Positions 27,925 to 36,777 of a DNA stretch of 64,000 nt are shown in pieces. This DNA is from Amycolatopsis balhimycina FH 1894 (GTDB taxonomy: Bacteria; Actinomycetota; Actinomycetes; Mycobacteriales; Pseudonocardiaceae), in the NCBI RefSeq assembly GCF_000384295.1, contig NZ_KB913037.1, positions 536,762 to 600,761 on the forward strand, in the 5' to 3' direction. Position numbers and translations under genes: made by a program. Every line of letters begins with the position of its first letter. Position 1 is the first letter of the stretch. The notes beneath the pieces are model-generated. The model was not told where the DNA came from. It saw nothing but the letters and a program-made list of their open reading frames with translations, and made no database searches.

Positions 27925-29268
27925 ATGATCCAGATCCTCTTCGCCGTGCTCGGCGTCCTCCTCTTCGTACTGCTGACGGTCGGCACCGGGCTCGCGGTCG
28001 CCGCCGAGTTCTCGCTGACCGCGCTTGAGCGCAGCACCGTCGAGGCCAACGTCCGCCAGGTCGGCGACCGCCGGGCGCTGGCCGTCCAGAAGGCGCACCG
28101 GACGCTGTCGTTCCAGCTCTCCGGCGCCCAGGTCGCGATCACGCTGACCACGCTCATCACCGGGTACCTGGCCGAGCCGCTGATCGGCGAGCTCGTCCGG
28201 CCGCTGCTCACCGGCGTCGGATTCCCGGCAGGGTTCGCCGCGGGCGCGTCGATCGTGCTCGCCCTGGTGCTGGCCACGTCGCTGTCGATGATCCTCGGCG
28301 AGATGGTGCCGAAGAACCTCGCGATCGCCCGGCCGTTGCCGACCGCGCGCGCGGTCACCGGCTACCACTCGCGGTTCTCCGCGCTGTTCCGCTGGCTCAT
28401 CACGCTGATGAACAACAGCGCGAACTTCCTCGTGCGCAAGTTCGGCGTCGAACCGCAGGAAGAGCTGCGGTCCGCGCGTTCGCCGCAGGAGCTGGGCTCG
28501 ATCGTGCGCTCCAGCGCCGAAAGCGGCACGCTCGACACGTCCACCGCGGAGCTGCTGGACCGCTCGCTGCGGTTCGGGGAGCGCACCGCGGAGGAGCTGA
28601 TGACGCCCCGCGTGCAGCTCGAGTCCCTCGCCATCGGCGACACCATCGCCGACCTGATCGACATCTCGCGCCGGACCGGGTTCTCGCGGTTCCCGGTGCA
28701 CGCCGAGGACCTCGACGACGTCCGCGGCGCCGTGCACGTCAAGCAGGCCTTCGCCGTGCCGGCCGCGGAGCGGGGGCAGGTGCCGATCGGCTCGGTCATG
28801 CGGCCGGTACCGACCGTGCCCGAGTCCCTGCCCGGCGACGACCTGCTCAACCGCCTGCGCGACTCGCGCTTCCAGCTGGCGATCGTCGTCGACGAGTACG
28901 GCGGCACGGCCGGGCTGGTCACCCTGGAGGACGTCGTCGAGGAGATCATCGGCGACGTCCGCGACGAGCACGACGAGCGCGAGGCACCGGCGTCGCAGCA
29001 GGTCGGCACGGACAGCTGGCTGGTGTCCGGCCAGCTGCGCGCGGACGAGGTCACCGGCGTCACCGGGTTCCGGATGCCGGACGGCGACTACGAGACCATC
29101 GCCGGGCTGATCCTCGAGCGGCTGGGCAAGATCCCCGCCGAGGGGGACGCCACGGAGGTCGACGGCTGGCGGCTGACGGTGACCACCATGGACAAGCGCC
29201 GGATCGCCGAGGTCGAGGTCGCCCCGGTCCCCGCCACCGCGGCCCAGGAGCCGGAGGTGGCCTCGTGA
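27925..29268 (+). CDS. CNNM/CorC-type membrane protein with CBS pair (first of two)
   Basis: A 447-residue protein of the hemolysin C/CorC group. It has an N-terminal DUF21 membrane domain (about residues 1-190, with MILGEMVPKNLAIARP), a CBS pair (MTPRVQLESL and IVVDEYGGTAGLVTLEDVVEE) and a C-terminal transporter-associated domain ending near GWRLTVTTMDK. CNNM/CorC proteins are linked to Mg2+ and Co2+ transport. The stop overlaps the next gene as GTGA. Mycobacteria carry a similar pair (Rv1842c/Rv1841c, from memory). Confidence 0.88.
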   Translation: MIQILFAVLGVLLFVLLTVGTGLAVAAEFSLTALERSTVEANVRQVGDRRALAVQKAHRTLSFQLSGAQVAITLTTLITGYLAEPLIGELVRPLLTGVGFPAGFAAGASIVLALVLATSLSMILGEMVPKNLAIARPLPTARAVTGYHSRFSALFRWLITLMNNSANFLVRKFGVEPQEELRSARSPQELGSIVRSSAESGTLDTSTAELLDRSLRFGERTAEELMTPRVQLESLAIGDTIADLIDISRRTGFSRFPVHAEDLDDVRGAVHVKQAFAVPAAERGQVPIGSVMRPVPTVPESLPGDDLLNRLRDSRFQLAIVVDEYGGTAGLVTLEDVVEEIIGDVRDEHDEREAPASQQVGTDSWLVSGQLRADEVTGVTGFRMPDGDYETIAGLILERLGKIPAEGDATEVDGWRLTVTTMDKRRIAEVEVAPVPATAAQEPEVAS

Positions 29269-30308
29269 GCGACTGGCTGAACATCGCCCTCGTCGTGGTC
29301 CTGCTGCTGGCGAACGCCTTCTTCGTCGGCGCGGAGTTCACGCTGATCTCCTCGCGGCGGGACAGGCTCGAGGCGCTGCTGGAGCAGGGCAAGACGCGCG
29401 CGAAGATCGTCATCAACGCCAGCAAGCACGTGTCGCTGATGCTGGCCGGCGCGCAGCTGGGCATCACCATCTGCTCGCTGCTGCTCGGCCGGCTCGGCGA
29501 ACCCGCGATCGCGCACCGGCTGGCGGCGGGCTTCGACCTGCTGGGCCTGCCCGAGGCGCTGCTGCACCCCATCTCGTTCGCCATCGCGCTGGCGTTCATC
29601 ACCGTGGCGCACGTGCTGATCGGCGAGATGGTGCCGAAGAACCTCGCCATCGCCGAGCCGGAGCGGCTCGCGCTGTGGCTGGTGCCGGCGCACGTCGCGT
29701 GGGTGAAGGTGGCCAACCCGTTCATCTGGCTGCTGAACTTCGTGGCGAACTCGCTGCTGCGCGCGTTCCGCGTCGAGCCGAAGGACGAGCTGGAGACGGC
29801 GTACACGTCCGACGAGCTGGCCGAGCTGCTCAGCGAGTCGCGGCGGGAAGGCCTGCTCGACCAGTCCGAGCACGAACGGCTCGCCCAGACGCTGTCCTCG
29901 GTGCAGAAGACGGTCGCGGACGTGCTGGTGCCGACGGCCGAGCTGACGACGCTGCCGTGCGGGCCGACCGTCGGCGAGGTCGAGCGGGCGGTGTCCTCCA
30001 CCGGCTTCTCCCGGTTCCCGGTGTGCACCGACGACGGGCGCCTGACCGGCTACATCCACGTGAAGGACATCCTCGACCTCGCGGGGCAGGACCCGGCGAC
30101 GGTCGTCCCCGCGGCGAAGACGCGGGCGCTGACCGAACTGCGCGCCGACGCCCGGCTCGACGTCGCGCTTTCGGCCATGCGCAAGGAACGCAGCCACCTC
30201 GCGCGGGCGCTCGACGCGGCCGGGAACGCGGTCGGCGTCGTCGCGCTCGAAGACCTCGTCGAGGAGTACGTGGGCACCGTGCGCGACGGGACCCACGTGG
30301 GCGCATGA
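29265..30308 (+). CDS. CNNM/CorC-type membrane protein with CBS pair (second of two)
   Basis: A 347-residue paralogue of the preceding protein. It keeps the DUF21 membrane domain (LIGEMVPKNLAIAEPE) and the CBS pair (GFSRFPVCTDDGRLTGYIHVKD) but ends after the CBS domain without the transporter-associated domain. The two are probably subunits of one complex. The GTG start overlaps the previous stop. Its own stop overlaps the start of the 26-codon repeat ORF as ATGA. Confidence 0.88.
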   Translation: MSDWLNIALVVVLLLANAFFVGAEFTLISSRRDRLEALLEQGKTRAKIVINASKHVSLMLAGAQLGITICSLLLGRLGEPAIAHRLAAGFDLLGLPEALLHPISFAIALAFITVAHVLIGEMVPKNLAIAEPERLALWLVPAHVAWVKVANPFIWLLNFVANSLLRAFRVEPKDELETAYTSDELAELLSESRREGLLDQSEHERLAQTLSSVQKTVADVLVPTAELTTLPCGPTVGEVERAVSSTGFSRFPVCTDDGRLTGYIHVKDILDLAGQDPATVVPAAKTRALTELRADARLDVALSAMRKERSHLARALDAAGNAVGVVALEDLVEEYVGTVRDGTHVGA

Positions 30309-30385
30309 GTGAGCCTGCGAACGAATCATTCAACACTGCGCGTTCGGCTCAGGCCGCGCCGAGCGTCAGCGAGGCGCGCGCATGA
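30305..30385 (+). CDS. 26-codon small ORF, second copy of the 77-bp coupled repeat
   Basis: It starts as ATGA over the stop of the CNNM gene and ends as ATGA over the start of the next gene. The predicted peptide begins MSEPANESFN. GCGCATGAG is repeated exactly at 30301-30309 and 30378-30386, 77 bases apart, as if a 77-bp unit had been inserted at a single ATGA junction and regenerated it on both sides. The element ends with a GAGG ribosome site for the next gene. The core GAACGAATCATTC is a degenerate version of the 15-bp palindrome at 1361-1409. Confidence 0.6.
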   Translation: MSEPANESFNTARSAQAAPSVSEARA

Positions 30386-31263
30386 GCGGGGTCGAGATCC
30401 TGGCCGAACCGGACTGGCTGGCCCGGGAGGCGGCCCACGTCGAGCGGATGCGCCGGTGGACGGTCCCGCACCAGGAGCGGCGGGCGCGTGCCGAGAAGCA
30501 CCCGGTGCTGGACTTCCTGTTCACCTACTACTCGTACCGGCCATCGTACCTGGAGCGGTGGCAGCCCGGGCCCGGCGTCGTCCTCGCCGGGCCCGCCGCG
30601 CGGCGCTTCCTGGACCGCAAGGGGTACGTCGCGACGGCCGGCGGTGTCGAGCTGGATCCGGCGGGCTTCACCGAGGGCAAGGCCCGGACGGCCGAGTTCG
30701 TCCTCGGCCTGCTGACCGCGACGGCGTCGCGCGCGCCGCGGCTGAGCTGCTTCGGCCTGCACGAGTGGGCGATGGTCTACCGCGAACCCGCCGATTCGGT
30801 GCGGCACGACCAGGTACCGCTCCGGCTCGGCTCGGCGGGCACCGACGCCGTCGTGGAGTCCCTGGACATCCGGTGCGGGCACTTCGACGCGTTCCGCTTC
30901 TTCACGGCGGACGCGCGGCCCCGCAACGAGCTGACGCCGTCGAGGGAGACGCAGGTCGCCCTCGAACAGCCCGGGTGCCTGCACGCGAACATGGACCTGT
31001 TCAAATGGGCCTACAAGCTCGGCCCGTTCGTGCCCGCGGAGCTCGTCGCGGACTGTTTCGAGCTGGCCGTCGAGATCCGGACGCTCGACATGCGGGCGAG
31101 CCCGTACGACCTGGCCGGGCTCGGTTACCCGCCGGTGCGCATCGAAACCGCGCCGGGGCGGGCCGAGTACGCGCGGGCCCAGGGTGAGTTCGTGCGCCGG
31201 GCGGACCCGCTGCGTCATCGCCTGATTGCGCATTGCCATCGCCTGGTCAGCGCAGGACCCTGA
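30382..31263 (+). CDS. Conserved protein annotated in relatives as 3-methyladenine DNA glycosylase-like
   Basis: A 293-residue soluble protein typical of actinobacteria: an N-terminal HVERMRRWTVPHQERR stretch, HPVLDFLFTYYSYRP, then SCFGLHEWAMVY, ESLDIRCGHFDAFRFF and NMDLFKWAYKLGPF. Homologues are often labelled 3-methyladenine DNA glycosylase, but I see no HhH-GPD motif, so the label should be treated with caution. It is translationally coupled to the 26-codon ORF and the two CNNM genes, forming one operon. Confidence 0.65.
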   Translation: MSGVEILAEPDWLAREAAHVERMRRWTVPHQERRARAEKHPVLDFLFTYYSYRPSYLERWQPGPGVVLAGPAARRFLDRKGYVATAGGVELDPAGFTEGKARTAEFVLGLLTATASRAPRLSCFGLHEWAMVYREPADSVRHDQVPLRLGSAGTDAVVESLDIRCGHFDAFRFFTADARPRNELTPSRETQVALEQPGCLHANMDLFKWAYKLGPFVPAELVADCFELAVEIRTLDMRASPYDLAGLGYPPVRIETAPGRAEYARAQGEFVRRADPLRHRLIAHCHRLVSAGP

Positions 31264-31379
31264 ACGCGCGCAACTGTGAGTCAGATTATTCTCTCTCCGA
31301 TACTCACCTGTTAGGGTGATAACGGTTTGATTGCATCGCAGCGCGTGCTTGACGTGCGCTCACGCCCGAAAGGATGACG

Positions 31380-32792
31380 ATGGGGCGACACACCCGGGAC
31401 GAGGAGCCGGTGCCGCACCCTCTGGACCGCACGCCGAGCGTCCCCGCCGAGGGCCGGCCGGCCGCTCCGGGCCGCCCGCACCCGGGTGAGACCACGGCGT
31501 TGCCGCTGGTCGCCGGCCGCGGTGAGGCCTCGGGTGCCTTCCGCAAGCCCCGGCGCAGCTCCATCTCCGACGCCTTCGGGATCGCCGGTCGCGCCTCCCG
31601 GGCTTCCGGCCGCAGCGAATCGTCCGGCTCCTACTTCGTCCCCGCGAACGAAACCCCCGCCCCGGCCGCGACAGCCCGCCGCGGAGAAACCTCCGGCGCC
31701 TACCCGGCCGCGAGCCGCGGCCCGTCGTCCGGCGCCCAGCCCACCCGGCGCGGCGAAGCTTCCGGCGCCTACCCCGCCGCCGTCCGCGTCGAACCCGCGG
31801 TCGCTCGTCCCACCCGCCGCGGGGAGGCTTCGGGCCCCTACCCCGCGACCCGCCGCGACGAGTCCGCCGCCGAGCGGACCGAGGTGATCGCGCGGCTCGA
31901 GACCGCCGATGACCATCCGGTCGCAGCGCGCGGCGAAACATCCGGATCCTTCCGCGCCGTCGCCGATGTCCGGACGGCCGAGCGCACCGCCGACCGGACC
32001 CCCGACCGGACCGAGGTCACCGGGGAACACGAAGTCACCGGCAAGCGCCGCGCCCGCCGCGACAGCACCACCGAAGGCGAAGGCCGCCGCCGCGCGCCCG
32101 GCCGTGGTGACACCACGGGCCCGCACCGCACCTCGGACAAGGGCGAGACGACCGGTTCGCACCGGGTCGTCGGCAAGAGCGACGCCACCGGCTCCCACCG
32201 CATCGTCGGCAAGAAGGCCCCCCGCCGCCGGATCGCGGGCTGGCCGATCGCGTGCCTCGTGCTGGCCGTGCTGATCGGGCTCGGCGTGATCGGCTGGAAC
32301 TGGGCCGACAACGAGCTCAACAGCCGGGCCGAGGCGCAGGCCGCCAGCTGTTCGGGCGGCACCTCCCAGATGCGGGTGGTCGTCACCCCGAGCGTGCAGA
32401 AGCCGCTCGCCGCCGCGGCCGAGCGCTGGAACCAGGCCGCCACCGTCGTCCACGGCCAGTGCGTGCACGTGACGATCGACGCGAAGGCGTCGTCGCAGGT
32501 GCTCGACGCGCTGGTCGGCCGGGCCGGGCTGGACTCGATCGGCGGGCTCCCGGCCGCCTGGCTGCCCGAGTCGTCGTACTGGGTGAGCGAGCTCACCACC
32601 AAGAAGCCCGAGATGATCGGCTCGCCCGCCCAGTCGGTGGCGAACGCCCGGTCGGCGGACTACCCGTTCATCGGCCTGACGGGCCAGGGCATCGACGACA
32701 CCGTGCTGCGCGCCGCCCAGACGTTCCGCGAGTACCTCGAGCAGCCCGCCCAGCAGGCGGACTTCGCCGCGGCGGGGATCAAGACCGCCTAG
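31380..32792 (+). CDS. Single-pass membrane protein with repeat-rich cytoplasmic part and reduced substrate-binding domain
   Basis: About 470 residues. Residues 1-270 are disordered and basic, with repeated RRGE-(A/T)SG-(A/P)YPA units and repeated TTG-(P/S)HR units. One membrane helix follows (WPIACLVLAVLIGLGVIGW). The outer part of about 170 residues begins SCSGG and resembles the N-terminal lobe of substrate-binding/VWA proteins (VVVTPSVQKPLAAAAERWNQ), then continues as their last segment (YPFIGLTG, AQTFREYLEQPAQQADFAAAG), with little between. The ATG at 31380 has GAAAGG 6 bases upstream; 31374 is too close to it. Function unknown. Confidence 0.65.
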   Translation: MGRHTRDEEPVPHPLDRTPSVPAEGRPAAPGRPHPGETTALPLVAGRGEASGAFRKPRRSSISDAFGIAGRASRASGRSESSGSYFVPANETPAPAATARRGETSGAYPAASRGPSSGAQPTRRGEASGAYPAAVRVEPAVARPTRRGEASGPYPATRRDESAAERTEVIARLETADDHPVAARGETSGSFRAVADVRTAERTADRTPDRTEVTGEHEVTGKRRARRDSTTEGEGRRRAPGRGDTTGPHRTSDKGETTGSHRVVGKSDATGSHRIVGKKAPRRRIAGWPIACLVLAVLIGLGVIGWNWADNELNSRAEAQAASCSGGTSQMRVVVTPSVQKPLAAAAERWNQAATVVHGQCVHVTIDAKASSQVLDALVGRAGLDSIGGLPAAWLPESSYWVSELTTKKPEMIGSPAQSVANARSADYPFIGLTGQGIDDTVLRAAQTFREYLEQPAQQADFAAAGIKTA

Positions 32793-33565
32793 ACGCGGGT
32801 GCCGTTGTCGAGCTCGGCGACGACGGCGAGGTCGTCGTCGGCCAGCTCGAAGTCGAAGATCCCGAAGTGCTCACGGGTCCGGGTCGTGGTGACCGAAGCC
32901 GCCACCGCGACCGTGCCCGTCTGCAGGTGCCACCGGAGCACGATCTGGGACGGCGTCTTGCCGTACTTGGCCGCGAGCGCGGTGACCGTCTCGTCGGCCA
33001 GCAGCGCCGAGTTCGCGGCCGGGCTCGACGCGACCGTCAGAATGCCGCGCTCGGAGTGGAATTCCCGCAACGCGAGCTGCTGCAGCCACGGGTGCAGCTC
33101 GACCTGGTTGACCGCGGGCACCGAGCCGGTCGCGTCGATCAGCCGCCGCAGCTCGGCGACGCCGAACCCGGCCACGCCGACCGCGCGGACCCGCCCTTCG
33201 GCACGCAGCCGGCCCAGGACGCGCCAGGTGTCGGTGAAGGCGCCTTTCGTGCCGTCCAGCAGGCACAGGTCGGCCCGCTCGAGCTCCAGAGCGGCCAGCG
33301 CCCGGTCGGCCGCGCGGCGGGCCGTGTCGTAGCCCTGCGCCGGCACGTGCACGGTGACGAACAGTTCTTCGCGCGGCACTTCGGCCGCGGCGAGCACCGC
33401 GCCCACCGCCGCCTCGGTCCCCGGCGCCGTGTCGATGCCGCGGAAACCGGTGTCGAGGGCGATGCGGACGGCGCGGCCGGTTTCGGCCGTGGACAGGCCA
33501 GCGACGCCGAACAGCAGCTGGGGGATGCGGACTCCGTCGGACAGGGCGAGCGAAGGGACGGGCAT
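32789..33565 (-). CDS. Aldo/keto reductase fold protein lacking Tyr, Lys and His of the catalytic tetrad
   Basis: A 258-residue (beta/alpha)8 protein with clear AKR landmarks: FRGIDTAPGTEAAVGAVL where functional enzymes have a YGNE-like motif, then NQVELHPWLQQ and LRWHLQTG. The Asp of IDTA is kept. The Tyr position is lost, the Lys of the TTKLW motif is replaced (VTVHV), and the His of the IHWP motif is absent (LLDGT). It is therefore probably not a normal reductase. Its stop overlaps that of the convergent gene by 4 bases. Confidence 0.75.
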   Translation of the reverse strand: MPVPSLALSDGVRIPQLLFGVAGLSTAETGRAVRIALDTGFRGIDTAPGTEAAVGAVLAAAEVPREELFVTVHVPAQGYDTARRAADRALAALELERADLCLLDGTKGAFTDTWRVLGRLRAEGRVRAVGVAGFGVAELRRLIDATGSVPAVNQVELHPWLQQLALREFHSERGILTVASSPAANSALLADETVTALAAKYGKTPSQIVLRWHLQTGTVAVAASVTTTRTREHFGIFDFELADDDLAVVAELDNGTRV

Positions 33566-33606
33566 CAAACCGGTGATCCTCACTTCGGATGCTGCGCGGA
33601 CCCCCA

Positions 33607-34416
33607 TCATCCCACCCGGGCGGCCCGCTCGCGCAGATACGCCGCCGTCCGCTGGTCCGCCGGGAAGAAGGATTCGATCATCAGCTCCGCCACGGTGACG
33701 TCCAGCGGGGTCCCGAACGTGGCGACCGTGCTGAAGAACGTCAGGTCGGCGCCTTCGTGGCGGAACCGCAGTGGCACGAAGATGTCACCCGGTCCGGGGA
33801 CCTCCACCTCGGGCACGGGCTGGTCGCACGGGTAGCCGCGCAGCTCGTCCAGGAGTTCGGCGAGACCGGCGTCCGCGGTCTGGCTCACCTGGCGCCGCAG
33901 CCGGCCCAGCAGGTGCGCGCGCCACTCCCCCAGGTTCAGGATGTGCGGTGCCATGCCCTCGGGGTGCAGGGTCGCGCGCAGCACGTTGGTGGTCAGCTCG
34001 GGCGCGATCCCGGCCACGAACAGCCCGGTGCCGGCGTTGGCGTCGACGAGGTCCCAGTTCCGGTCGGCGACGGCGGCCGGGTACGGCTCATGGCTCGCGA
34101 GCAGCTGCCGGACGGCCTCGCGGACGGCGGACATCCCGGGGTCCGGCAGCGCGTTCTCCGTGTAGGCGGGCGCGTAGCCGGCGGCCAGCAGCAGCCGGTT
34201 GCGTTCCCGCAGCGGCACGTCGAGGTGCTCGCCGAGCCGCAGGACCATGTCCCGGCTTGGCTTGGACCGGCCGGTTTCCACGAAGCTGAGGTGGCGGGTC
34301 GAGATGTCCGCGGAGATCGCCAGGTCGAGCTGACTGATCCGGCGCCGGTCACGCCATTGCCGCAGCAGTTCCCCCACCGGCCGCTGCCGCGCGGACGCCT
34401 GCACAGTAGTCGTCAC
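33607..34416 (-). CDS. XRE family regulator with MmyB-like ligand domain
   Basis: A 269-residue regulator. The helix-turn-helix is at residues 11-70 (RRISQLDLAISADISTRHLS), with FVETGRSKPSRD typical of the group. A MmyB-like C-terminal domain follows (AVADRNWDLVDANAG, then EWRAHLLGRLRRQ) and probably binds a small hydrophobic ligand. It is divergent from the SnoaL-like gene. Two ATTAC-N7-GTAAT palindromes lie between them, the likely operators. Confidence 0.85.
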   Translation of the reverse strand: MTTTVQASARQRPVGELLRQWRDRRRISQLDLAISADISTRHLSFVETGRSKPSRDMVLRLGEHLDVPLRERNRLLLAAGYAPAYTENALPDPGMSAVREAVRQLLASHEPYPAAVADRNWDLVDANAGTGLFVAGIAPELTTNVLRATLHPEGMAPHILNLGEWRAHLLGRLRRQVSQTADAGLAELLDELRGYPCDQPVPEVEVPGPGDIFVPLRFRHEGADLTFFSTVATFGTPLDVTVAELMIESFFPADQRTAAYLRERAARVG

Positions 34417-34451
34417 ACCGGCGACGCTACGACGATCACCGGGCGGCTGCC

Positions 34452-34493
34452 ATTACTTCGGAGGTAATGCCTTCGCATTACCTCGCACGTAAT
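34452..34493. promoter_or_regulatory. Tandem ATTAC-N7-GTAAT operators
   Basis: Two palindromes, at 34452-34468 and 34477-34493, with identical 5-bp arms and 25 bases between centres. They lie in the XRE/SnoaL intergenic region, the first 35 bases before the XRE start. They are much more A/T-rich than their surroundings. Confidence 0.75.
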
Positions 34494-34576
34494 CGACGCG
34501 CCGCCGCGGCTGCGCCAAAGTCGGTTCCAGCGCAGGACGACGACGAATCCGTTGTCCCCCAACGAAAGGAACCACC

Positions 34577-34936
34577 ATGACCGACGTCCGCGGCCTCGTC
34601 GAGCAGTACATCGCGGTGTGGAACGAGACCGACGCCGGCAAGCGGCGGGCCCTCGTCGCCGACGTCTTCACCGAGGAGGTCGGCTTCACCGACCCGCTCG
34701 GCGCCGTCACCGGGCACGACGGGATCGACCAGCACGTGGCCGGGGCCCAGCAGCAGTTCGGCGGGCTCACCATCAGCCTGCCCGCCGAGCCGGACGCCCA
34801 CCACGATCTGGCGCGATTCCACTGGCACCTCGGCGCGCCCGGCGCCGAGCCGGTCGCCATCGGGTTCGACGTCATCGAGATCGAGGACGGCCGGATCGCC
34901 AAGGTGCACGGCTTCCTGGACAAGATGCCCGGATGA
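34577..34936 (+). CDS. SnoaL-like/NTF2-fold polyketide cyclase-type protein
   Basis: A 119-residue single-domain protein of the NTF2 superfamily: VEQYIAVWNETDAGKR, FTEEVGFTDPLGAVTGHDGI, and C-terminal FDVIEIEDGRIAKVHGFLDK, forming the cone-shaped fold. Members can be isomerases, cyclases or ligand-binding proteins. GAAAGGAA lies 6-10 bases before the ATG. Divergent from, and probably controlled by, the XRE regulator at 33607. Confidence 0.83.
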   Translation: MTDVRGLVEQYIAVWNETDAGKRRALVADVFTEEVGFTDPLGAVTGHDGIDQHVAGAQQQFGGLTISLPAEPDAHHDLARFHWHLGAPGAEPVAIGFDVIEIEDGRIAKVHGFLDKMPG

Positions 34937-34988
34937 GCCGGAGCGCGCGGGCTCCCGGGCAGGGGAGCCCGCACGCCACCCCGCACCG

Positions 34989-36164
<1,176 letters not shown>

Positions 36165-36282
36165 TTACGCCACCCGAACGCTATAGATCACCTGCTGATG
36201 AGGACCTGGCAATGAGCTGTGAATCTCCTCTGCGTGAGGGGGTCGGACGGCGGCGCGGCCGGCCCACGGGGAGGATGGGGGC

Positions 36283-36777
36283 ATGACGACCGTAACCAAC
36301 GCCGTGCGGCCCCGCACGGCGGAAAAGACCCGCCGCGGCTGGGCGCGGCTGGCGCGCGCCGCGACGACGTCCGTCGCGGCCACGGTCCTCAGCCAGGTCG
36401 TGCTGCTGGCGGTCCTCGCCACCGGCGGCGTGCCGGCGCTGGCGAGCACGCTGGCCTGGGCGGCGGGCGCCGTGCTGAACTTCCTCGTCACCCGGCGCTG
36501 GGTCTGGGGCCGCACCGGGCGGCCGCGCGTCCGGCGCGAACTGCTGCCCTACCTGGCCGTGATCGGCCTCGGCGGGCTCATCTCGATCGGCCTGACGACG
36601 CTGGCCGGCTCACTGCTGACGAGGGCGGACCTACCGCACTTCTGGTGGGTCGTGCTCGTCGACGGCGCGTACATCGCCGGTTACGCGCTGGTCTTCGCCG
36701 TCAAGTTCACCCTGCTCGACCGGGTCGTGTTCGGCCGCGGCGCAGCACGTATCCCCGCCACCACGTCCCGGTCATGA
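36283..36777 (+). CDS. GtrA-like membrane protein
   Basis: A 164-residue protein with four predicted membrane helices (about residues 26-48, 52-70, 90-110 and 120-148) and the family motif LNFLVTRRWVW. GtrA-type proteins are thought to flip polyprenyl-phosphate-linked sugars across the membrane. GGGGAGGA lies before the ATG. The gene is convergent with the glycosyltransferase fusion gene and overlaps its 3' end by 71 bases, with both reading frames intact. Confidence 0.85.
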   Translation: MTTVTNAVRPRTAEKTRRGWARLARAATTSVAATVLSQVVLLAVLATGGVPALASTLAWAAGAVLNFLVTRRWVWGRTGRPRVRRELLPYLAVIGLGGLISIGLTTLAGSLLTRADLPHFWWVVLVDGAYIAGYALVFAVKFTLLDRVVFGRGAARIPATTSRS

